Shown one piece after another: positions 30,715-45,629 of a DNA stretch of 64,000 nucleotides (positions are counted from its first letter, which is position 1; the number at the start of each line of letters is the position of its first letter). The position numbers were made by a program, and so were the translations under genes. The notes under the pieces are model-generated. The model saw only the letters and a program-made list of their open reading frames with translations. It was not told where the DNA came from and searched no databases. Origin of the DNA: Pseudomonas fulva (GTDB lineage Bacteria; Pseudomonadota; Gammaproteobacteria; Pseudomonadales; Pseudomonadaceae); contig NZ_CP082928.1 of the NCBI RefSeq assembly GCF_023517795.1, positions 1,116,001 through 1,180,000 on the forward strand, written 5' to 3'.

Positions 30715-31569
30715 TCACTGCGCCGCAGCGGTGTCGACCGCTACCGGTGCCGGCGGCTCGCGCCACGCGACGGCCAGGCCGTTGGCGTAGCGCAGATCGA
30801 CCCGCGCGATATTGTCTTTCTGATCCTTCAGCGCCTTGCTGTAGATGGCACCGAAACGACGTATTTTTTCCACCAGATGGTCGCGCCCCAGCAGCACTTC
30901 GATCCCCTGCCCCGTGGACAGGAACCAGCTACCACGCTCACGCAGCTCCAGGCGTGCCACGGTGAATCCCATTGGGCGCAGCATCTGGCTCAGCACCTGA
31001 TACTGCTGCATCACTTGTTGCTGGGCCCGCTTCGGGCCGTCCAGTTGCGGCAAGTTCTCGTAATGCGCCAGTTCCTTGGGCGCGAACGCCTGGCCCTGGT
31101 TGTTGAGCAGCGCCTCGTTGCCCCAGCGGGCGATCGGCAATTGCTCTTCCAGGCGCACCATCACCTGATCGGGCCACACCCGGCGAACTTCGGCGTGGGC
31201 GATCCATGGCATCTGCTCCAGCTCGTGGCGCATACCGACAAGGTCGACACTGAAGAAGCTCGCACTGACAAAAGGTTCAATGCGTTGCTGTACCGATTGC
31301 TGGCTGATGTAGCTCAGGTCGCCTTCCACGCTGATCTTGGCGATCGGCCGGTCGGCGTAGGGCAGCAGCCGCAGCGACAGTTCATAGGCGGCGAAGCCCA
31401 GCACCAGCAGCATCACCGGCCAGCTCAGGCGCTTGAGCAGGCTGAAATTCGGCCGCGGCAAACGCACGCTGATCGGCTCCTTGGCCACCAGGCGGCTGGC
31501 GCCACGCGGCACGGCCTTGCCGCGTACCGGCGCGCCTGAACCTGGCTGATGACGAAGGACGGCGCCCAT
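30715..31569 (-). CDS. ftsQ: Cell division protein FtsQ
   Basis: 284 residues. A basic cytoplasmic N-terminus (about 1-45), one membrane segment (about 49-68, [19 protein letters not shown]), a POTRA domain ([18 protein letters not shown]) and a beta domain follow in order. FtsQ links early and late divisome proteins through FtsB/FtsL. The start ATG lies two bases after the ddlB stop, so coupling is likely. Confidence 0.97.
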   Translation of the reverse strand: MGAVLRHQPGSGAPVRGKAVPRGASRLVAKEPISVRLPRPNFSLLKRLSWPVMLLVLGFAAYELSLRLLPYADRPIAKISVEGDLSYISQQSVQQRIEPFVSASFFSVDLVGMRHELEQMPWIAHAEVRRVWPDQVMVRLEEQLPIARWGNEALLNNQGQAFAPKELAHYENLPQLDGPKRAQQQVMQQYQVLSQMLRPMGFTVARLELRERGSWFLSTGQGIEVLLGRDHLVEKIRRFGAIYSKALKDQKDNIARVDLRYANGLAVAWREPPAPVAVDTAAAQ

Positions 31570-31571
31570 GC

Positions 31572-33959
<2,388 letters not shown>

Positions 33960-33967
<8 letters not shown>

Positions 33968-35030
33968 GGGCCACCTCCAGGCAGACATCGACGACGGTAC
34001 GGGTAGCATCGGGCTTGGCCAGGCGACGTGCGGTGCTGGCCATTTGTTTGAGTCGTTCGGGGTGCATCAAGACCTCGGTCAGCTGCGCTGCCAGATCGGC
34101 AGCGTCAGTGGAGCGTTGTGGCAGAAGGACGGCGGCGCCGTCTTTCGCGAGATAGCTGGCATTGCGTGTCTGGTGGTCGTCGATCGCGTGGGGCAACGGC
34201 ACCAGGAAAGCCGGCAGGCCGGCGGCAGCCAGTTCGCTGACGGTGAGCGCGCCGGAGCGGCAGACCACCAGGTCGGCCCAGGCGTAGGCGCGGGCCATGT
34301 CGCTGATAAAGGGCGCGACCTGCGCTTCGACGCCCGCCGCCCTGTATCGTTCGCCGGTCACCTCGGCGTGCTGCTTGCCGGCCTGGTGGAAGACGTCCGG
34401 GCGCAACTCGGCAGACACCTGCGCCAGCGCTTCCGGCAGCAGTTTGTTCAGCGGTTCGGCGCCCAGGCTGCCACCGAGAATCAGCAGGCGTGGCCGACGA
34501 CCGGTCAGCGCATCGCGCGGGGTTTCCAGGAACAGCTCCTCGCGCACCGGGTTACCGGTGGTGCGACGCTTGTCGGACGCGGCGAAGGTGTCAGGGAAAG
34601 CCTCGCAGACCCGGCTGGCGAATGCCACCAGGCTGCGATTGGCGGTACCGGCCACGGCATTCTGCTCGTGAATGATCAGCGGTACGCCGGCCAGCTTCGC
34701 CGCCAGGCCGCCAGGGCCGGTCACATAGCCGCCCATGCCGAGCACGCACACCGGCTGCAGCTCGCGCACCACCTTGCGGGCCTGGAACAGCGCCTTGATC
34801 AGTTGCAGAGGCGCCTTGAGCAACGACAGCTTGCCCTTGCCGCGCAGGCCACTGACCTGGATCAGGTGCAGCGGCAGGCCGGCAGCCGGAACCAGTTCGT
34901 TCTCGATGCCGCGCGGTGTGCCCAGCCAGTGCACGCGGTAGCCGCGCGCCTGGAACTCGCGGGCACAGGCCAGCGCCGGGAACACGTGGCCGCCGGTGCC
35001 GCCCGCCATGATCAACACGTTACCGGACAT
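33960..35030 (-). CDS. murG: UDP-GlcNAc:lipid I GlcNAc transferase MurG
   Basis: 356 residues. MurG is a peripheral inner-membrane GT-B glycosyltransferase making lipid II. The start [21 protein letters not shown] includes the glycine-rich loop that begins the family. [12 protein letters not shown] near residue 126, a second G-loop [11 protein letters not shown] near 190 and the donor-binding [19 protein letters not shown] near 260 are visible. The start overlaps the ftsW end by 11 bases. Confidence 0.98.
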
Positions 35031-36240
35031 GCTGCACCTCCCGCTCGGGCTCGGGGAAGTCGCTCTCGTCGAACTCGACGTCTTCGCTGCCCAGGCCGTT
35101 GCGCGCCTCCCACTCGATGCGCAGCAGCAGCGCCAGGCTGACGCAGCAGATGACCAGGGAACTGCCGCCATAACTCAGGAACGGCAGGGTCAGGCCCTTG
35201 GTCGGCAGCAGGCCGATGTTCACGCCGATGTTGATCAAAAACTGGCCGATCCATAGAAAGCCCAGGCCGAAGGCCACATAGGCGGAAAAGTACTGCTTGG
35301 CCTTCTCCGCCCACAGGCCGATGTACAGGGCGCGTACGCTGACGAACACGAACAGGCCGACGGTGGCCAGCGCGCCGACCAGGCCCAGCTCCTCGGCCAG
35401 TACCGAGAACACGAAGTCGGTGTGGGCTTCGGGCAGGTAGAACTGCTTCTGGATGCTGTTGCCCAGGCCCACGCCCAGCCATTCGCCACGGCCGAAGGCG
35501 ATCAGCGCCTGGGTCAGCTGGTAGCCGGAGCCATATTGATCGGCCCAGGGGTCGGTGAAGGTGATCAGACGCTGCAGGCGGTACTCCTGGCTCTGCACCA
35601 GTACGAACACCGCGCCGACCGCCAGAGCGACCATCAGCAGGAAACGGAACAGGCCGACGCCGCCGAGGAACAGCATGGCCATGGCCGCACCCATCATCAC
35701 CACGGTCGCCCCGAAGTCGGGTTCGAGCAGCAGCAGGAAGGCCATGGGCAACAACACCACGAACGGCTTGAAGAAGCCTGCCCAGCTTTCGCGCACTTCT
35801 TCCTGGCGCCGTACCAGGTAGCCGGCGAGATAGAGCACCACGAAGACCTTGGCGATCTCCGAGGGCTGGATGTTGAACGCGCCGAAACCGATCCAGCGCT
35901 TGGCACCGTTGACCTCGCGGCCGATGCCGGGCAGCAGCACCAATACCAGCAGGACCACGGCCACCAGCAGCAGCAACCAGCTATGGCGCTGCCAGGTGGC
36001 CAGCGGAACCATCAGCACCACGCCTGCAGCGCCCAGGCCGATGGCCAGGTAGATCAGGTGACGGATCATGTAATACAGCGGGCTGCCGGTGTTCACCGCC
36101 GCCACCTCGGTGGACGCCGAGGAAATCATCACCAGGCCGAGGCCGAGCAGCGCCAGACAGCCGGCGAGCATCGGGAAGTCCATGTCCAGGCCACGACGGC
36201 TGAACAGCGGAGACGGATAAGGGCGCAGGAAGGACAGCAT
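35020..36240 (-). CDS. ftsW: Peptidoglycan glycosyltransferase FtsW (SEDS)
   Basis: 406 residues with about ten membrane segments. FtsW polymerises lipid II at the septum with FtsI. Motifs include GAKRWIGFGAFNIQPSEIAK near residue 140, the PDFGATVVM region near 195 and PTKGLTLPFLSYGGSSL near 355, which is the SEDS signature. The acidic cytoplasmic tail is EDVEFDESDFPEPE. I set the start at ATG 36238-36240, which overlaps the murD stop by one base (TGATG); the longer frame upstream is inside murD. Confidence 0.98.
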   Translation of the reverse strand: MLSFLRPYPSPLFSRRGLDMDFPMLAGCLALLGLGLVMISSASTEVAAVNTGSPLYYMIRHLIYLAIGLGAAGVVLMVPLATWQRHSWLLLLVAVVLLVLVLLPGIGREVNGAKRWIGFGAFNIQPSEIAKVFVVLYLAGYLVRRQEEVRESWAGFFKPFVVLLPMAFLLLLEPDFGATVVMMGAAMAMLFLGGVGLFRFLLMVALAVGAVFVLVQSQEYRLQRLITFTDPWADQYGSGYQLTQALIAFGRGEWLGVGLGNSIQKQFYLPEAHTDFVFSVLAEELGLVGALATVGLFVFVSVRALYIGLWAEKAKQYFSAYVAFGLGFLWIGQFLINIGVNIGLLPTKGLTLPFLSYGGSSLVICCVSLALLLRIEWEARNGLGSEDVEFDESDFPEPEREVQHVR

Positions 36241-37586
36241 CAGACGAGCGCCTCCACGGCCTGGGCGAACAGACGCCCGCGCTCTTCGAAATTCTTGAAC
36301 ATGTCCAGGCTCGCGCAGGCGGGCGACAACAGCACCGCATCGCCACGCTGGGCGAGCACGGCAGCCTGTTCGACGGCAGCCTGCAGGCTGTCGACGCGCA
36401 GGATGTCCACGGCACCGTCCAGTACCGCGGCCAGCTTGTCGGCGTCGCGGCCGAGCAGCACCACGGCGCGGCAATGGGCCGCCACCGGCTTGCGCAGGCT
36501 GGAGAAGTCGGCGCCCTTGCCGTCGCCGCCGGCGATCAGCACCAGCTTGCCGGCGATATCGGCGCCCAGGCCCTCGATGGCCGCCAGGGCAGCCCCGACG
36601 TTGGTGGCCTTGGAGTCGTCGTAGTAGCTCACGCCCGCGCGCTCACCCACCCATTGGCAGCGGTGCGCCAGGCCGGTGAAGGCCTTGAGGGTGTCGAGCA
36701 TGGCGGCCATCGGCAGGCCCACGGCGTGGCCCAGCGCCAGCGCCGCCAGGGCATTGGACTGGTTATGGGCGCCGCGCACCTTCAGCTCGCGTACGGGCAG
36801 CAGCGCGTCGAACTGATAGGCCAGGAATTTCTCGCCGTTCTCCTCGAGCAGGCCGAAACGCTTGAAGTCCGGTTTGCCGAGGCCAAAGCTCCAGCACGGC
36901 ACCTGGTCGGCGATCATCGGCCGCGACAGCGGATCGTCACGGTTGACTACCACCTGGCGGGCACCACGGAAGATGCGGTGCTTGGCCAGGTGGTAGGCCG
37001 GCAGGTCGGCGTAGCGATCCATGTGGTCTTCACTGACGTTCAGGCAGGTGGCCACTTCGGCATTGAGCAGTTCGGTGGTTTCCAGCTGGAAGCTGGACAG
37101 CTCGATCACGTACAGCTCGACGTCATCGGCCAGCAGATCCAGCGCCGGCGTGCCCAGGTTGCCGCCTACGGCGACCTTGCGCCCCGCCGCGGCGGCCATT
37201 TCGCCGACCAGGGTGGTCACGGTGCTCTTGGCGTTGGAGCCGGTGATGGCGACGATCGGCGCCTGCGCCGCGCGGGCGAACAGGTCGATGTCGCCGGACA
37301 GCTTGGCGCCGCGCCTGGCCGCTTCCTGCAGGGCCGGCGTGGCCACGGCCAGGCCGGGGCTGATCAGCAACTCGCTGGCGCGGGCGAGGAACTCCACGTC
37401 CAGCTCGCCACAACGCACTTCGACCTGCGGGAACTGTTCACGCAAGGTGCTCAGCTCCGGCGGATTGGCACGGGTGTCGACCACGGCGAAGCGCACGCCC
37501 TGGCGCGCGAGGTAGCGCACCAGGGACATGCCGCTCTTGCCGAGGCCGACAACGATGCGGAATTGGTCGGAAGCGATCAGGCTCAT
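36240..37586 (-). CDS. murD: UDP-N-acetylmuramoylalanine-D-glutamate ligase
   Basis: 448 residues. Mur ligase with N-terminal VVGLGKSGMSLVRYLARQG, P-loop TGSNAKSTVTTLVG near residue 115 (usual GSNGKS has Ala here instead of Gly), NVSEDHMDRY near 183 and SYYDDSKATNVGAAL near 320. It adds D-Glu to UDP-MurNAc-L-Ala. It starts 7 bases after the mraY stop. Confidence 0.98.
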   Translation of the reverse strand: MSLIASDQFRIVVGLGKSGMSLVRYLARQGVRFAVVDTRANPPELSTLREQFPQVEVRCGELDVEFLARASELLISPGLAVATPALQEAARRGAKLSGDIDLFARAAQAPIVAITGSNAKSTVTTLVGEMAAAAGRKVAVGGNLGTPALDLLADDVELYVIELSSFQLETTELLNAEVATCLNVSEDHMDRYADLPAYHLAKHRIFRGARQVVVNRDDPLSRPMIADQVPCWSFGLGKPDFKRFGLLEENGEKFLAYQFDALLPVRELKVRGAHNQSNALAALALGHAVGLPMAAMLDTLKAFTGLAHRCQWVGERAGVSYYDDSKATNVGAALAAIEGLGADIAGKLVLIAGGDGKGADFSSLRKPVAAHCRAVVLLGRDADKLAAVLDGAVDILRVDSLQAAVEQAAVLAQRGDAVLLSPACASLDMFKNFEERGRLFAQAVEALV

Positions 37587-37593
37587 GCTGTCC

Positions 37594-38676
37594 TCAACGC
37601 AGTTTCAAAGTAGCAAGGCCGATCAGCACCAGAATGACGGTGATGATCCAGAAACGAACGATGACCCGTGGTTCGGGCCAACCCTTCAACTCGAAATGGT
37701 GGTGAATCGGTGCCATGCGGAACACCCGCTTGCCGGTCAGCTTGAAGCTGGCGACCTGGATGATCACCGACAGGGTTTCCATGACGAACACGCCGCCCAT
37801 GATGAACAGCACGATCTCCTGGCGCACGATCACGGCGATGGTGCCCAGTGCGGCGCCCAGCGCCAGCGCACCGACGTCGCCCATGAACACTTGCGCCGGG
37901 TAGGTGTTGAACCACAGGAAGCCCAGGCCGGCGCCGATCAGCGCGCCGCAGAACACGATCAACTCACCCGCCCCCGGTACATAGGGAATCAGCAGGTACT
38001 CGGAGAAATTCACGTTGCCCGACAGGTAGCAGAAGATGCCCAGGGCACCGCCGACCATCACCGTGGGCAGGATCGCCAGGCCGTCGAGGCCGTCGGTGAG
38101 GTTCACTGCGTTGCTGGAGCCGACGATGACGAAATAGGTCAGCACCACGAACCCGATGCCCAGCGGAATGCTGACGTCCTTGAGCAGCGGCACGATCAGG
38201 GTGGTCTCGATCGGCGTCTGCGCAGTCATATAAAGGAAGGTGGCCGCGCCGATGCCGAACACCGACTGCCAGAAGTATTTCCAGCGGCTCGGCAGGCCAC
38301 GCGAGTTCTTCTCGATCACCTTGCGGTAGTCGTCGACCCAGCCGATGGCGCCGAACAGCAGGGTGACGATCAGCACCACCCACACGTAGCGGTTGCTCAG
38401 GTCGGCCCACAGCAGGGTACTGACGGCGATGGCCGAGAGGATCAGCGCGCCACCCATGGTCGGCGTGCCCTTCTTGGACAGGTGCGATTGCGGGCCGTCG
38501 TTGCGCACCGCCTGGCCGATCTGGCGGATCTGCAGGGTACGAATCATCCAGGGGCCGAGGAACAGCGCCAGCGCGAGGGCCGTCAGCACGCCGAGAATCC
38601 CGCGCAGGGTCAGGTACTGAAAGACCGCGAAGCCCTTGTGGAACTGTTGCAGATACTCTGCCAGCAGCAGCAGCAT
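37594..38676 (-). CDS. mraY: Phospho-N-acetylmuramoyl-pentapeptide transferase
   Basis: 360 residues with ten membrane segments. MraY makes lipid I. The cytoplasmic catalytic motifs are GTPTMGG near residue 70 (with [13 protein letters not shown]), DDYRKV near 115, [11 protein letters not shown] near 192 and the [11 protein letters not shown] block near 325. It starts directly after the murF stop codon. Confidence 0.99.
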   Translation of the reverse strand: MLLLLAEYLQQFHKGFAVFQYLTLRGILGVLTALALALFLGPWMIRTLQIRQIGQAVRNDGPQSHLSKKGTPTMGGALILSAIAVSTLLWADLSNRYVWVVLIVTLLFGAIGWVDDYRKVIEKNSRGLPSRWKYFWQSVFGIGAATFLYMTAQTPIETTLIVPLLKDVSIPLGIGFVVLTYFVIVGSSNAVNLTDGLDGLAILPTVMVGGALGIFCYLSGNVNFSEYLLIPYVPGAGELIVFCGALIGAGLGFLWFNTYPAQVFMGDVGALALGAALGTIAVIVRQEIVLFIMGGVFVMETLSVIIQVASFKLTGKRVFRMAPIHHHFELKGWPEPRVIVRFWIITVILVLIGLATLKLR

Positions 38677-40056
38677 TTAGTGACTCTCCCCACTGTCGCC
38701 ACACAGTGCGGCGACGACGTTTTCCATCGCGGCGCTGCGTGAGCCTTTAATTAGAATGGTGCTGTCGCCGGGCTCGGCGCGTACCGCGTCGATCAGCGCG
38801 GCCTGGTCGGCGAAATGCCGGCCTCCGGTGCCAAAGGCCTGCACGGCGTGTTTCATTTGCGGGCCGACCGCATAGAGCACGTCGGCCCTGCCGACTGCAT
38901 AGGCGCCGACGTCGCGGTGACCCTGCTCGGACCAGGCGCCCAACTCGCCGATATCGCCCAGCACCAGCACCTTGCGCCCGGAGAACCCGGCGAGAATGTC
39001 GATGGCCGCGCAGATCGAAGCGGGGTTGGCGTTATAGGTGTCGTCGATGACCCGGGCGCCGTTCTGCGCCAGTTGGGCCACCGCCCGGCCCTTGACCGGC
39101 AGCAGGCTTTCCAGGCCGTTCTTGATGGCCACCAGCGGCACCGCCAGGGCATGGGCAGCCGCAGCGGCAGCCAGTGCATTGGTCACGTTGTGCTCACCGA
39201 GCAGATTCAACTGCACGCGGGCCTGGCCTTCGTGGCAGAACAGGGTGAATGCCGGGCAGCCACGGGGATCGCGGCTCAGCTCGAGGGCATGGAAATCGGC
39301 GCGGCTGTCGCGCAGGGCAAAGCTCAGGACGCGGCGCCCGGCAGCACGCTCGACCCAACGTTCGAAGGCCAGGTCGTCACGGTTGAGCACGGCAACGCCG
39401 GCCTCGCCCAGGCCTTCGAGGATTTCGCCCTTGGCCAGCACGATGTTCTCCGGGCCACCAAACTCGCCGACGTGGGCGTTGCCGGCATTGGTGATGATGG
39501 CCACCTGTGGCTTGGTCAGGCCGACGGTGTAGGCGATTTCGCCGATACCCGAGGCGCCCAGTTCGATGACCGCGCCAGTGTGCTCGGGCGCCAGCTCCAG
39601 CAGGGTCAGCGGAACGCCCAGTTGATTGTTCAGGTTGCCACGGGTCGCCAATACGGCGCCGCCGTCCTGGGCGCAAGCGGCGCGCAGAATGGCAGCGAGC
39701 ATTTCCTTGACAGTGGTCTTGCCGCTGGAGCCGGTCACGGCAGCCAGCAGGCCACCGTAGGCCTGGCGGTTGAGCGCACCCAGCTGCCCGAGGGCCAGGG
39801 TGGTATCGGCCACCACCAACTGTGGCAGGTCGACGTCCGCGACCTCGCGCGTCACCAGCGCGGCGACGGCGCCCTTGGCGGCGACCTGGGCCAGGTAGTC
39901 GTGCCCATCGAAGCGTGGGCCGCTGAGGGCCACGAACAGCTGGCCCGGCACGATGCTGCGGCTGTCGGTACTGACGGCCGCGAAGGCGCAGTCGTCGCCG
40001 ACCAGGCGGCCGTTCAGGGCGCCGGCCACCTCGCTCAACCGCAATGCCTTAAGCAT
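38677..40056 (-). CDS. murF: UDP-MurNAc-tripeptide-D-alanyl-D-alanine ligase
   Basis: 459 residues. It begins MLKALRLSEVAGAL, with DSRSIVPGQLFVALSG near residue 32, P-loop TGSSGKTTVKEML near 108, AGNAHVGEFG near 195 and DDTYNANPASICAAID near 330. It adds the D-Ala-D-Ala dipeptide to the stem peptide. The ATG overlaps the murE stop by eight bases (ATGCTTAA). Confidence 0.98.
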   Translation of the reverse strand: MLKALRLSEVAGALNGRLVGDDCAFAAVSTDSRSIVPGQLFVALSGPRFDGHDYLAQVAAKGAVAALVTREVADVDLPQLVVADTTLALGQLGALNRQAYGGLLAAVTGSSGKTTVKEMLAAILRAACAQDGGAVLATRGNLNNQLGVPLTLLELAPEHTGAVIELGASGIGEIAYTVGLTKPQVAIITNAGNAHVGEFGGPENIVLAKGEILEGLGEAGVAVLNRDDLAFERWVERAAGRRVLSFALRDSRADFHALELSRDPRGCPAFTLFCHEGQARVQLNLLGEHNVTNALAAAAAAHALAVPLVAIKNGLESLLPVKGRAVAQLAQNGARVIDDTYNANPASICAAIDILAGFSGRKVLVLGDIGELGAWSEQGHRDVGAYAVGRADVLYAVGPQMKHAVQAFGTGGRHFADQAALIDAVRAEPGDSTILIKGSRSAAMENVVAALCGDSGESH

Positions 40057-41511
40057 GTGCCGCCTCCCATGCGGCCAGTGCGCGACCGGCCTCCTGCAGA
40101 TCGGAAAACGGCTGACGCACGCCGTCGATTTCCTGGTAATCCTCATGGCCCTTGCCGGCCAGCACGACCACGTCGCCGACCTGGGCTGCGCCGATCAGCT
40201 GGGCGATTGCATTGCCACGGCCGTGTACGAAGCGCACCCGATCGGCGCTGCGGAAGCCTTCGCGAATGTCGTCGAAGATCTGTGCGGGCGACTCGCTGCG
40301 TGGGTTGTCGTCGGTGACCAGGGCGGCGTCGGCCAGGCGCTCGACCACTTCGGCCATCAGCGGACGCTTGCCGCGATCACGGTCGCCACCGCAGCCGAAC
40401 AGGCACAGCAGGCGGCCGGTCACGTGGGGGCGCAGGGCACCCAGCACCTGCTCCAGCGCGTCCGGGGTGTGGGCGTAATCAACTACAACCAATGGCGCCT
40501 GCTGGCCACCCAGGCGCTGCATACGGCCGATCGGCCCCTGCAGGCGCGGCAGCGCTTTCAGAATTTCGTCGAGCGGGTAATCCATGGCCACCAGCGCCCC
40601 CACCACGGCCAGCAGGTTGCTGAGGTTGAAACGCCCCAGCAGCGCGCTGCGCAGGCTGCCTTCGCCACGCGGGGTGACCAGCGTGGCGCGCACGCCCTGG
40701 TCATCGAAATGGATATCGCGGCAGAACAGATAGGCGCTCGGATCCTGCAGGCTGTAGCTGATCAGGCGCGAGTCGCGCTCCTGGGCGGCCAGTTCACGGC
40801 CCATGGCGTCGTCCAGGTTAAGCACCCGGCCACGCAGGCTCGGCCAGGCGAACAGCGCGGCCTTGGCGGCCTGATAGGCCTCCATCGAACCGTGGTAGTC
40901 GAGATGATCGCGGGACAGGTTGGTGAACACCGCCACGTCGAAATCCAGCGCGGCAACCCGACCCTGGTGCAGGCCATGGGAGGACACTTCCATGGCGATC
41001 GCCCGTGCGCCGTTCTTCTTCAGCCCGGCCAGGGTCGCCTGCACGCCGATCGGATCCGGCGTGGTGTGCAGACCCTGGGCCAGCGCACCATAGAAGCCGT
41101 TGCCGAGGGTGCCGACGATGCCGCACGGCTCGCCGAGCAGGTCCAGGGCCTGGGCCAGCAGCTGGCTGACGCTGGTCTTGCCGTTGGTGCCGGTGATGCC
41201 GACCATATGCAGGCCACGGCTCGGCTCGCCGTAGAAGCGCCCGGCGATGGCCGAGAGCTGCCCGGCCAGGCCTTTGATGGCGACCAGCTCGGCGCTTTCG
41301 GCGGTCATCGGCAGCGCGCCGTCGACTTCATAGGCAACCGCGGCAGCGCCACGGGAAATCGCATCGGCGATATGCACGCGGCCATCCTGGCGAGTGCCGG
41401 GCACGGCCAGGAACAGGTCACCGGGCCGCACCTGGCGGCTGTCGAGGGTCAGCTCACGGATCAGCACGCCGCTGCTCGCCTGGGGCAACAACTGGTTCAA
41501 TGGCATGGGCA

Positions 41512-41512
<1 letters not shown>
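40049..41512 (-). CDS. murE: UDP-MurNAc-dipeptide-2,6-diaminopimelate ligase
   Basis: 487 residues. MurE adds the third residue of the stem peptide. The specificity motif DDNPRSE near residue 405 marks meso-diaminopimelate use. P-loop GTNGKTSVSQLL near 110, TNLSRDHLDYHG near 190 and CGGDRDRGKRPLM near 370 are also present. The start is MPMPLNQLL, ATG 41510-41512, overlapping the ftsI stop by one base (TGATG). A second ATG two codons later is possible. Confidence 0.98.
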
Positions 41513-43537
<2,025 letters not shown>

Positions 43538-43541
<4 letters not shown>

Positions 43542-44485
43542 CGCAGTTTCTCCGCGACACGCATGACCGCGCTGCGCGAGCGTGGGTTGGCCTTGAGCTC
43601 GGCCTCGGAGGCGAACTGCGGCTTGCCGAGCAGCTTCAGGCGCGGCTCGAAGGCCTTTGGAATGATCGGCAGGTCACGGGGCAGTTTGTCCATCTCGCCC
43701 TTGGCGTGCTTGCGCATGAACTGCTTGACGATGCGGTCTTCCAGGGAATGGAAGCTGATCACCACCAGACGACCGCCCACTTCCAGATTTTCCAGCGCGG
43801 CGTCGAGGCCACGCTCAAGGTCGCCCAGCTCATTGTTGACGTGGATGCGCAGGCCCTGGAAGGCACGGGTCGCCGGGTTCTTGCCTTTCTCCCAGGCGGG
43901 ATTGGCCACGGTCAGCACCTGCGCCAGGTCGGCGGTGCGTTCGAACGGCTGCTCCTGGCGACGGGCGACCACGGCGCGCGCCATGCGCCTGGCGAAACGC
44001 TCCTCACCGTATTCCTTGAATACCCGGGCGATCTCGTCTTCATCGGCGCTGGCGATGAACTGCGCAGCGCTGACGCCCCGCGAGGGATCCATGCGCATGT
44101 CCAGCGGGCCGTCGTTGAGAAAGCTGAAGCCGCGCTCGGCGTCGTCGAGTTGCGGCGAGGACACGCCCAGATCCAGCAGCACACCGCTCACGCTGCCGGC
44201 CAGGCCGCGGACAACGAGTTCATCGTCAAGTTCCGCAAAGCTGCGCTGCACAACGACAAAGCGGCCGTCTTCGGCCGCCAGCGTATTTCCTGTCGCGATT
44301 GCGAGAGGGTCCTTGTCGAACCCCAGCAAGCGACCGCCTGGCCCGATCCTCTCCAGGATCAGCCGGCTATGTCCTCCCCGCCCGAACGTGCCGTCCACAT
44401 AGCAGCCATCGGCGCGCAGCGAGAGCGCCGCAACGGCTTCCTCGAGCAACACGGTGATATGGCGAAAGGTAGCGGTCATGTTCAC
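43538..44485 (-). CDS. rsmH: 16S rRNA (cytosine1402-N4)-methyltransferase RsmH
   Basis: 315 residues, also called MraW. SAM-binding motif [14 protein letters not shown] near residue 32, [18 protein letters not shown] near 105 and [13 protein letters not shown] near 245 are diagnostic. The first possible start is a GTG at 44483-44485 that overlaps the mraZ stop (GTGA); ATG two codons later is an alternative. Confidence 0.97.
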
Positions 44486-44937
44486 AGAATCAGGTCACGA
44501 AGGTCATCGGAAAGAGCACCCGGTTGCTTGATGGCGGCCAGATCGGCATCGGCCACGGCATTCCAGGAATCCTCGTCCCACAGTTGAAATTTATTGAGCT
44601 GCCCCACCAACATCGCGCGCTTGTCCAGCTTGGCGTACTCGCGCAGACGCGGTGGAACCAAGAAACGACCACTGCCATCCAGCTCGAGATCGACGGCATT
44701 ACCAATCAGCAGACGTTGCAGGCGGCGGTTCTCTTCGCGGAAGGAAGCCAGCTCGCGCAGCTTGTTCTCGATGATTTCCCACTCCGGCAAGGGGTAGACA
44801 CAAAGGCAGGGATCGATGGCATCGATGGTGACGATGAGCTGGCCAGCCGAACGCGAAACGAGCTCGTCCCGATACCGACTTGGCATCGCGAGCCGCCCCT
44901 TGGCGTCAAGACTTATGGCGTTAGCTCCGCGAAACAC
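44482..44937 (-). CDS. mraZ: Transcriptional regulator MraZ
   Basis: 151 residues starting from a GTG (44935-44937). Two MraZ/AbrB-like halves are present: [23 protein letters not shown] and [24 protein letters not shown]. It forms a ring-shaped oligomer that binds its own operator and represses the dcw promoter. The three GTGG boxes at 44981-45004 lie just upstream and fit that role. Confidence 0.97.
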   Translation of the reverse strand: MFRGANAISLDAKGRLAMPSRYRDELVSRSAGQLIVTIDAIDPCLCVYPLPEWEIIENKLRELASFREENRRLQRLLIGNAVDLELDGSGRFLVPPRLREYAKLDKRAMLVGQLNKFQLWDEDSWNAVADADLAAIKQPGALSDDLRDLIL

Positions 44938-44980
44938 GATCGCGTTTCCCCTTTATTCAGCCATCCGCATCCAAAAAAAC

Positions 44981-45004
44981 CCACTTCATGCCACTTTTTA
45001 CCAC
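44981..45004 (-). promoter_or_regulatory. Predicted MraZ operator: three GTGG boxes at 10-bp spacing
   Basis: On the minus strand GTGG occurs at 45004-45001, 44994-44991 and 44984-44981, exactly one helical turn apart (CCAC on the plus strand). MraZ of E. coli recognises TGGG/GTGG-type direct repeats with this spacing between promoter and mraZ. They start just downstream of the -10 hexamer. Confidence 0.8.
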
Positions 45005-45012
45005 CGGAGCAC

Positions 45013-45042
45013 ACTATAGGAACGCGCATACCCCACCGTCAA
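45013..45042 (-). promoter_or_regulatory. Sigma70 promoter of the dcw cluster (Pmra)
   Basis: On the minus strand TTGACG (45042-45037) and TATAGT (45018-45013) are separated by 18 bases. It lies about 75 bases upstream of the mraZ GTG, immediately before the three GTGG boxes. It is the best -35/-10 pair in the 300-bp gap between rnpB and mraZ. The rest of that gap (45043-45239) is AT-richer and holds no gene that I can support. Confidence 0.75.
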
Positions 45043-45239
45043 GGCGCGCCAGAACGGAAAATTCCTTATAGAACGGAGATTTAGCGAATAAATGAGAAGT
45101 GGGACGAGCGCCCAAAGCGGGAAAGATGGCTAAAAAACAACCACATACATGAACCTACCCAACGAACTTAAAGTAGTTTGTTAAGAGTAAGATTTTTTCG
45201 GTATTAGAAATGCGGGGATGAAGCGAAAGCGGAAGGAGG

Positions 45240-45588
45240 TGGAGAGTCGATCTGTAAGCCGGGTTCTGTCGAGGACAGTCATTCCTCTACGACGTACATC
45301 ACTGCACGTCTTTAGCAACCTACCCGGTTCCAGCGCGGGCCACGCCAATGGAACCCTATTTGGTCTTGCTCCGAGTGGGGTTTGCCTAGCCACGGACTGT
45401 TACCAGCCGTGCGGTGCGCTCTTACCGCACCTTTTCACCCTTACCGGCACCGAAGCGCTTAGGCGGTTATTTTCTGTGGCACTTTCCGTAGGCTCGCGCC
45501 TCCCAGGCGTTACCTGGCACTCCGCCCTATGGAGCCCGGACTTTCCTCCCCCTTCCAAGTGGAAGGCAGCGACTGTCCGATCGACTCT
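45240..45588 (-). ncRNA. rnpB: RNase P RNA (M1 RNA)
   Basis: Read on the minus strand the RNA begins AGAGTCGATCGGACAGTCGC and ends GATCGACTCTCC, so the two ends pair as helix P1. The universal core is clear: GAGGAAAGTCCGGGCTCC early in the molecule, ACAGAAAATAACCGCC in the middle, GGTAAGGGTGAAAAGGTGCGG, and AGACGTGCAGTGATG before the 3' AACCCGGCTTACAGATCGACT. It is the catalytic RNA that removes 5' leaders from pre-tRNA. The position between rsmI and mraZ is usual for Pseudomonas. Ends are accurate to a few bases. Confidence 0.96.
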
Positions 45589-45597
45589 CCGCCGCCT

Positions 45598-45627
45598 AGG
45601 GTAACCGCTGGCGCCCGGCAAGAACAA
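45598..45627 (-). promoter_or_regulatory. Probable rnpB promoter
   Basis: On the minus strand TTGTTC (45627-45622) and TACCCT (45603-45598) are separated by 18 bases, with a GC-rich discriminator before the predicted RNA 5' end at about 45588. The hexamers are imperfect. Confidence 0.45.
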
Positions 45628-45629
45628 GG

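Noticed and set aside
37200..37260. MurD P-loop GSNAKST as a defect
   Set aside because: Ala for Gly in this position still leaves the Lys-Ser of the P-loop, and MurD of related Pseudomonas appears to share it, so I do not treat it as inactivation.
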